The notes under the pieces were generated by a model that made no database searches, was not told where the DNA came from, and saw only the letters and a list, made by a program, of their open reading frames with translations. A stretch of DNA of 13,606 nucleotides from Flavisolibacter sp. (GTDB lineage Bacteria; Bacteroidota; Bacteroidia; Chitinophagales; Chitinophagaceae), in assembly GCA_013695175.1 (NCBI GenBank), contig JACDAZ010000259.1, positions 1 to 13,606 of the forward strand. The letters run 5' to 3'. This document shows, one piece after another, positions 13,454-13,606 of the stretch; positions within the stretch are counted from its first letter, which is position 1; each line of letters starts with the position of its first letter. The translations under genes were made by a program, and so were the position numbers.

Positions 13454-13606
13454 TTATTGATAAAGTGCAGGAATAGTTGATTCAGGAATTTCCGGTTTTG
13501 ATTTTCTGTTTGTTGGCCATTTCCCATATACAAGTCGCCGCCACAATAATTCTGCAGGTCCGTAACGATACTTTCTCAACCACAAAACACTGAATATTAC
13601 CTGCAC
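13454..13606 (-). CDS. Second DUF418 family protein, C-terminal 50 codons (cut by right window edge)
   Basis: From the window edge the minus strand is open for 50 codons down to a TAA at 13456-13454. The reading V-I-F-S-V-L-W-L-R-K-Y-R-Y-G-P-A-E-L-L-W-R lines up with I-I-F-S-A-I-W-L-R-Y-F-R-F-G-P-F-E-W-L-W-R at the end of the complete neighbour, the C-terminal DUF418 signature. A hydrophilic tail of about 28 residues (R-L-V-Y-G-K-W-P-T-N-R-K-S-K-P onward) follows. The stop lies 14 bases before the start of the complete DUF418 gene, making a head-to-tail paralogous pair. The N-terminal part, its length and its start are outside the window. Confidence 0.87.
   Translation of the reverse strand: MQVIFSVLWLRKYRYGPAELLWRRLVYGKWPTNRKSKPEIPESTIPALYQ

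Noticed and set aside
1..13606. CRISPR array, insertion sequence, prophage, toxin-antitoxin pair or RNA gene
   Set aside because: I saw no regularly spaced repeats, transposase or phage genes, target duplications, or tRNA/rRNA-like sequence.

Overview
The window is a low-GC, AT-rich stretch that reads as a chromosome of Bacteroidota, most likely a Chitinophagaceae-type soil or freshwater organism. The support is the gene content: a GLPGLI-family protein beside a TonB-receptor-like β-barrel with a carboxypeptidase-regulatory N-terminus, PorT-like barrels, an ECF sigma factor coupled to a membrane-anchored barrel protein, DUF418 proteins, and almost no Shine-Dalgarno sequences. No rRNA, tRNA, CRISPR array or insertion sequence was seen.

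Left part (1-6801, all minus strand). Two transcription units are likely. The upstream one, 6801 to 3310, encodes a 915-residue TonB-receptor-like outer-membrane protein followed 6 bases later by a GLPGLI protein. The second, 3163 to 19 and possibly beyond the left edge, is a tight five-gene unit: ECF sigma factor (TTG start), a 405-residue protein joining a short cytoplasmic segment, one membrane helix, a long linker and a C-terminal β-barrel (overlapping the sigma gene by 17 bases), a membrane-anchored OB-fold protein, a haem-c lipoprotein, and a YceI-family periplasmic protein. I infer an envelope-sensing regulator that travels with a small periplasmic redox or lipid-handling module.

Middle part (6802-10035, plus-strand genes). 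It has a protein with two tandem SRPBCC (AHSA1-like) domains, an intact-looking trypsin-like serine protease without an export signal, and a YkuD_2-type murein L,D-transpeptidase. Between the SRPBCC and protease genes, on the opposite strand, lies a short stop-interrupted relic whose translation matches the C-terminal end of a YcbB-type L,D-transpeptidase. A larger cell-wall gene therefore probably once stood here and was lost or replaced around the protease gene. The 363-base stretch 8890-9252 holds no gene I can support.

Right part (10038-13606). CbpM and CbpA (DnaJ-like co-chaperone and its modulator) overlap by four bases on the minus strand, convergent with the transpeptidase. A divergently transcribed lipoprotein made of two lipocalin-like repeats follows. 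It converges on a DUF418 membrane protein, and the right edge holds the last 50 codons of a second DUF418 protein immediately upstream of it, so the two form a tandem pair.
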